A stretch of 34,950 nucleotides of DNA from Planctomycetota bacterium. Its GTDB lineage: Bacteria > Planctomycetota > Planctomycetia > Pirellulales > Pirellulaceae. Positions within the stretch are counted from its first letter, which is position 1, and each line of letters opens with the position of its first letter. The DNA is taken from the NCBI GenBank assembly GCA_029259935.1, contig JAJDEH010000438.1:1-34950 (forward strand), read 5' to 3'. Positions 31,834-34,950 of the stretch are shown here, one piece after another. Under the pieces are notes generated by a model, which was not told the origin of the DNA, made no database searches, and saw only the letters and a program-made list of their open reading frames with translations. Made by a program: the position numbers and the translations under genes.

Positions 31834-32979
31834 ATGAAAACGTCCGCACGCTTGCAACGGAGGCCAGGTTTCACACTGGTCGAACTGCTCGTCGTCATTG
31901 CCATCATTGGCATTCTGATCGCGCTGCTCTTGCCGGCGGTGCAAGCCGCTCGTGAAGCCGCGCGGCGATCGCAATGCACGAACAACTTGCGACAAATCGG
32001 CGTGGCGTTGCACAACTACAACGACACCTACAAACAGTTGCCGTTCAACTCGTTGTGCGACAACAACTGGAATCCCGTGGCCAACGGACAAGGCCATTGG
32101 CAAAACGGCACCAAGGGCGGCATCTTTGTCAAGCTGTTGCCGTACATGGAACGCCAAGCGCTGTTCGACAAAATGAAGAAGGCCACCAACAACTGGGAAG
32201 ATCAACTGGGCTTCCGCCATAAAGCGGTCGACGACTTTATTCCCGACAACACCTACACGGCCGTCACCAGCGGGCGCAAGGAACAGTGGATTCATCACGT
32301 GTTCATCCCCAACCTGTGGTGCCCTTCATCCGATTCTCCCAAGTTTCGTAACAACCAAGCGTATTCCGAAGGTGGCCGGGCCATGCACTGTTACGGTTTC
32401 AGTTGGGGCGCCCAGCGGACCGCGGGCAACTGTCGAGATCAGGGCATCTTCCAATGGGAAGGCGATTTCTTCGACCAGCCCGGCGACCGAAACCCCGGAC
32501 ACGCGCACCACGGAGATCGTTGGGAACCGCGACACACGTCCGGTCCATTTTCCAACAGTTACTACGGTGCCACTTATGGCGAAGTCTCCGACGGTCTGTC
32601 GAACACGATTTTCGCGGGCGAGATTCTGCCCGACGAGCGCCACCATGCCTGGGACCGAGGTTGGTCGCTGGGACAAGGCGAGACGGTTGGTACTTCTTCT
32701 CCGATCGGTGCGCCGATCATGGGAGTTGGCGAATCGCAGGTCTACGCTCACGAATCGGTTGATCCGGGCAAGACCACGCTGGGCCACGAGTGTACTCGGT
32801 GGGACTGGGCGTACTCGTACGGTTTCCGCTCGAACCACAACGGCCGGGGCGCCAACGTGCTGCTCGGCGACGGTTCGATTCAGTATTACTTCCACACCAT
32901 CGATTCCGCGTTGTACCAGCGACTGGGTGCCCGCCGCGACGGCCTCGTCGTGAACCCGAAAGATGTTGCCGGTCGGTAG
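31834..32979 (+). CDS. DUF1559-type prepilin-like exported protein, copy 2
   Basis: The start is ATG 31834 ([19 protein letters not shown]), preceded by AGAGGTGAG; the longer frame from 31798 is an open extension. The 381-residue protein matches copy 1 except at the N-terminal tip and about a dozen substitutions (for example [10 protein letters not shown] versus [10 protein letters not shown], and HNIDYDLY versus HTIDSALY). It has the same prepilin-like N-terminus and the same [13 protein letters not shown] motif. The matching coding region and terminator but different upstream DNA indicate a fairly recent duplication. Confidence 0.9.
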   Translation: MKTSARLQRRPGFTLVELLVVIAIIGILIALLLPAVQAAREAARRSQCTNNLRQIGVALHNYNDTYKQLPFNSLCDNNWNPVANGQGHWQNGTKGGIFVKLLPYMERQALFDKMKKATNNWEDQLGFRHKAVDDFIPDNTYTAVTSGRKEQWIHHVFIPNLWCPSSDSPKFRNNQAYSEGGRAMHCYGFSWGAQRTAGNCRDQGIFQWEGDFFDQPGDRNPGHAHHGDRWEPRHTSGPFSNSYYGATYGEVSDGLSNTIFAGEILPDERHHAWDRGWSLGQGETVGTSSPIGAPIMGVGESQVYAHESVDPGKTTLGHECTRWDWAYSYGFRSNHNGRGANVLLGDGSIQYYFHTIDSALYQRLGARRDGLVVNPKDVAGR

Positions 32980-33002
32980 ATAATCGGAATCGCGATTTTT
33001 CA

Positions 33003-33048
33003 AGATAGCCATCTGGACGTTTCAGATTCCAGGTGGCTGTCTTTTTTT
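33003..33048 (+). terminator. intrinsic terminator after DUF1559 copy 2
   Basis: AGATAGCCATCTGGA (33003-33017) pairs with TCCAGGTGGCTGTCT (33028-33042), one pair being G-T, followed by seven T. It is homologous to the terminator at 23079-23124. Confidence 0.9.
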
Positions 33049-33234
33049 GCGCGCGAGGGCAAATTGAAAAGGCGGAAAGCAACGGAAGACGCAGAGACCT
33101 CCCCTAACCCCTCCTTGTAAAGGAGGGGAACCAGTTCTCCCCCTTTTTTAAGGGGGAGTTAGAGGGGGTCGCCCGCGCGCCGGAATATCGAATATCGAAC
33201 ACGGAATGTCGAAGGCTGAAGGAAGAAGAGAGTC

Positions 33235-33354
33235 CCGGCGAGCCTCCAGCGTTAGCTGGGGGGTAATTCTGACCAACGCGGCACTTGTCTATTCAAATAG
33301 TCGGCCGCTAACCGCCGCATCGTTACCCCTCGACTAACGTCAAGGGCTCGCCTG
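33235..33354. repeat. 120-bp REP-pair element
   Basis: The left arm CCGGCGAGCCTCCAGCGTTA, conserved middle and right arm CTCGACTAACGTCAAGGGCT are present. Confidence 0.8.
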
Positions 33355-33406
33355 GTGTAGCGAACAAACACACACCAATCGCATCGCACTGGCTAACCGC
33401 CAACCG

Positions 33407-33790
33407 CTATCTCCCCATCACGATTCCATCATTCCTTGGAAACGTAACTTCCTCGACCAGCCGCGAGGACCACGGACACCACTGCGAGTCAGGCAAAAAA
33501 CTTCCGCCCACTTCGTCCAAGTGTTGTTCCACATAGCCAATCGATGCGTCGCAAACTTCGATCGCGTTTTCAAAGAATTCGATCGACTTGGGCAGCAAGT
33601 AATAATTCCAATCACCGTTGTAAGGAGCCGTTTCCTTGATGATCGTACCCTGTACATGGATCCGTGATTCTTCGACGCCGCCAAGGATGCGGCGGGCGTG
33701 GTCGATCTTGGCTTGCTCGGCCAACTTGATCACGAATCTCTCCGTACCGCCTGCATCGGTCAGAGAAAAATAGGCTACGACACTTCCCAT
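33407..33790 (-). CDS. BP74-like domain protein
   Basis: The 127-residue protein has the sequence pattern I associate with the BP74 N-terminal domain, named after a Dictyostelium calmodulin-binding protein and present in many bacteria. In order: FVIKLAEQAKIDHARRIL, then HVQGTIIKETAPYNGDWNYY, LPKSIEFFENAIEVCDASI, YVEQHLDEVGGSFLP, and WCPWSSRLVEEV. The order and spacing of these blocks look complete. No signal peptide is present. The function in bacteria is unknown. It is a single gene facing left, bounded by repeats on one side and a long non-coding stretch on the other. Confidence 0.75.
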   Translation of the reverse strand: MGSVVAYFSLTDAGGTERFVIKLAEQAKIDHARRILGGVEESRIHVQGTIIKETAPYNGDWNYYLLPKSIEFFENAIEVCDASIGYVEQHLDEVGGSFLPDSQWCPWSSRLVEEVTFPRNDGIVMGR

Positions 33791-34543
33791 TTCTGCTCAC
33801 CTCTCGACATCTCTAGATCTAATCGAAACCCGCTTCCCAAAGCCCGCCTGCCCGGCAGTCAAAGTGCGACGGCTTCCGTGCTGTAGCAAGGTTACGCGCC
33901 GAGTTACTCTCTCAACAGGCTGCTAAGAGTAATGCAACCGAGACCTACTTTCAATTACACACCTCACGATGCGCCAAGAAAACGCAAACCGTGACAAAGC
34001 TGACACTTTCGCTTGCGACCCGCCAACTCACATTTGGCAATTGAGAGAATCTACGCGTTTCATCTTGGAAGAGCAAAACGCGACCCCTGGGATATTCAAA
34101 CTGACTGGCGGACGAGTGGTTGACGCCGACTAAGATCATCAGTGCAAGTCGCCTGTTGAAAAACACGTAGGCCGGACCGAGGAGCAAAGCGACGACGTTC
34201 CGGCATGCACGATTTGAGGGAAATCTGGCAAATGCCGGAGCAGCGCTTCGCTTGATCCGGCCTACACAATCGATTTTTCAACAAGCTGCTAGCCCCGCGA
34301 ACACCGAAAAAAAAAGGTTGACGAACCTCGTGCATCTTCGAAAATGGAAATAGGGGCAGACTTCATCGCATCCTTCGGTTGAAAGCCGGACACCACTTTC
34401 AAGGCAGTGCCAACCACGCCATGAAGGTGGCCTTTGCGAACCAAGCTGTTCCCTTGGGTCGAGACGGAAAAGTCATCGATGGGGGCCAAGTGATCTGAGG
34501 GCCAGTTTATCGTGATTCGCTGGATCATCGACGGACTGAAGCA
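33791..34543. other. 753-base stretch without a supported gene
   Basis: It contains a TGTTGAAAAA-ended element (34154-34283) and, at about 34350-34500, repetitive-looking DNA beginning GGGGCAGACTTC, whose opposite-strand frame (34289-34573) I take to be an artefact. The part 33791-34150 shows nothing I can name. Confidence 0.45.
34154..34283. mobile_element. 130-bp element with TGTTGAAAAA inverted ends (MITE-like)
   Basis: Perfect 10-bp terminal inverted repeats TGTTGAAAAA (34154-34163) and TTTTTCAACA (34274-34283) enclose a second inverted pair, GTAGGCCGGA (34168-34177) and TCCGGCCTAC (34255-34264), and a central CGTTCCGGCAT/ATGCCGGAGC pairing. It has no coding capacity and is homologous to the truncated copy at 29787-29903. 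Confidence 0.75.
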
Positions 34544-34828
34544 GTGCTTAGTTTTTCTCATCGGATGGGGCATGCATCGATGGCGAGAATTTGTTTCCGA
34601 GGTGAAGGGTACGCGCCGCGTTTAGTATTTCGGGCAAACAATCCGTTGATCATTGCCGGACTAGCGGCGTTCGCTTACGGGATCTGTCCGTGCCTCGACG
34701 GAAACGTACCTTGGTCCGTCGGACTGTTCTCGCTGGGCGTCGGATTGTGCAGGCTTGGCGCTTGCCGCGAGCGGCGGAATCGACGCACGCGGGCCCCGCG
34801 CGGACAGAGCGGTCGGATGAATAAGTAG
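34544..34828 (+). CDS. doubtful small membrane protein or gene remnant
   Basis: A 94-codon frame whose second half is protein-like: two hydrophobic segments (NPLIIAGLAAFAYGICP and VPWSVGLFSLGVGLC) and a basic tail. The first 30 residues are not convincing. A shorter frame in another register (GTG 34512 to TAG 34625, VIRWIIDGLKQCLVFLIGWG) is also hydrophobic, so the locus may be two overlapping small membrane genes or one gene broken by a frameshift. There is no ribosome binding site or recognised family. Confidence 0.25.
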   Translation: MLSFSHRMGHASMARICFRGEGYAPRLVFRANNPLIIAGLAAFAYGICPCLDGNVPWSVGLFSLGVGLCRLGACRERRNRRTRAPRGQSGRMNK

Positions 34829-34950
34829 ACGATGTGATTTCAAAACTCTATTATGAAGGTAGGGAGAACGAAGACACTCCTCAATTTCATCGGCGGGCGA
34901 CGGGCAGAGGGCAGATCTCAACGCGTCGGCCGGCGGAGGGCCGCATCGGC

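Larger units (their letters stand above)
32980..33406. other. repeat-filled intergenic region
   Basis: After the terminator come a CCCTAACCCCTCCTTG/AGGAGGGG palindrome and the CTCCCCC palindrome (33133-33170), a TATCGAAT repeat (33181-33225) and a REP pair (33235-33354). No gene is supported. Confidence 0.6.

Noticed and set aside
34289..34573. 94-codon minus-strand frame containing KSAPIS and HLHGVVGTALKVVSGF
   Set aside because: It lies in repetitive-looking DNA beginning GGGGCAGACTTC, has no start signal and resembles repeat-derived spurious frames in planctomycete genomes.

Overview
The window looks like chromosomal DNA of a planctomycete, most likely of the Pirellulales. The evidence is two prepilin-like proteins with a DUF1559-type body, a secreted protein built of CGCEP repeats, an array of four leucine-rich-repeat proteins, a BP74-like protein, and many short interspersed repeats of the kind that litter planctomycete genomes. 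No rRNA, tRNA, CRISPR array, integrase, terminase or portal gene is visible. The assignments rest on reading motifs by eye.

Left two thirds (1-21236): a phage-like region of two divergent gene sets leaving a control region at about 10573-10846. The leftward set runs from a holin-like protein at 10515 through a tiny membrane peptide, a matrixin-type metalloprotease, two exported proteins with c-type heme motifs, a membrane-anchored coiled coil, several small proteins including an HELLH metallopeptidase candidate, a CGCEP-repeat secreted protein, a protease/scaffold-like protein, a DUF2190-like capsid cement protein and a structural protein. It then leaves the window, where the major capsid, portal and terminase genes would be expected. 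The rightward set (10935-20820) encodes five large structural or tail-like proteins, one of them 631 residues with about 61 cysteines, then a 114-residue protein. It ends in a tightly overlapping enzyme cassette: a phosphoribosyltransferase-HAD fusion, a sulfotransferase-like protein and a radical SAM protein with an N-terminal SPASM-like cluster. A convergent membrane protein (20874-21236) closes the region. Whether this is a prophage, a defective prophage or a domesticated particle cannot be decided here.

Right third (21237-34950): host accessory DNA. Two nearly identical DUF1559 genes (21916 and 31834), each followed by the same terminator, flank four paralogous membrane-anchored LRR genes and a secreted protein. 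The spaces between genes are filled with at least five repeat families: a 120-bp REP-pair element ending in GGGCTCGCCGG, a TATCGAATATCGAAC repeat, a CTCCCCC palindrome, a TGTTGAAAAA-ended element and a 217-bp imperfect palindrome. A BP74-like gene and a small membrane ORF of uncertain reality lie near the right edge.

Main points of interest: a possible protein-modification cassette in a phage-like late operon beside an extremely cysteine-rich virion-type protein; heme proteins and a metzincin in the opposite operon, the latter in a lysis-like position; outward-pointing terminators between the control region and the first gene on both sides; and a perfect three-way-junction RNA element directly upstream of a structural gene that has no Shine-Dalgarno sequence.
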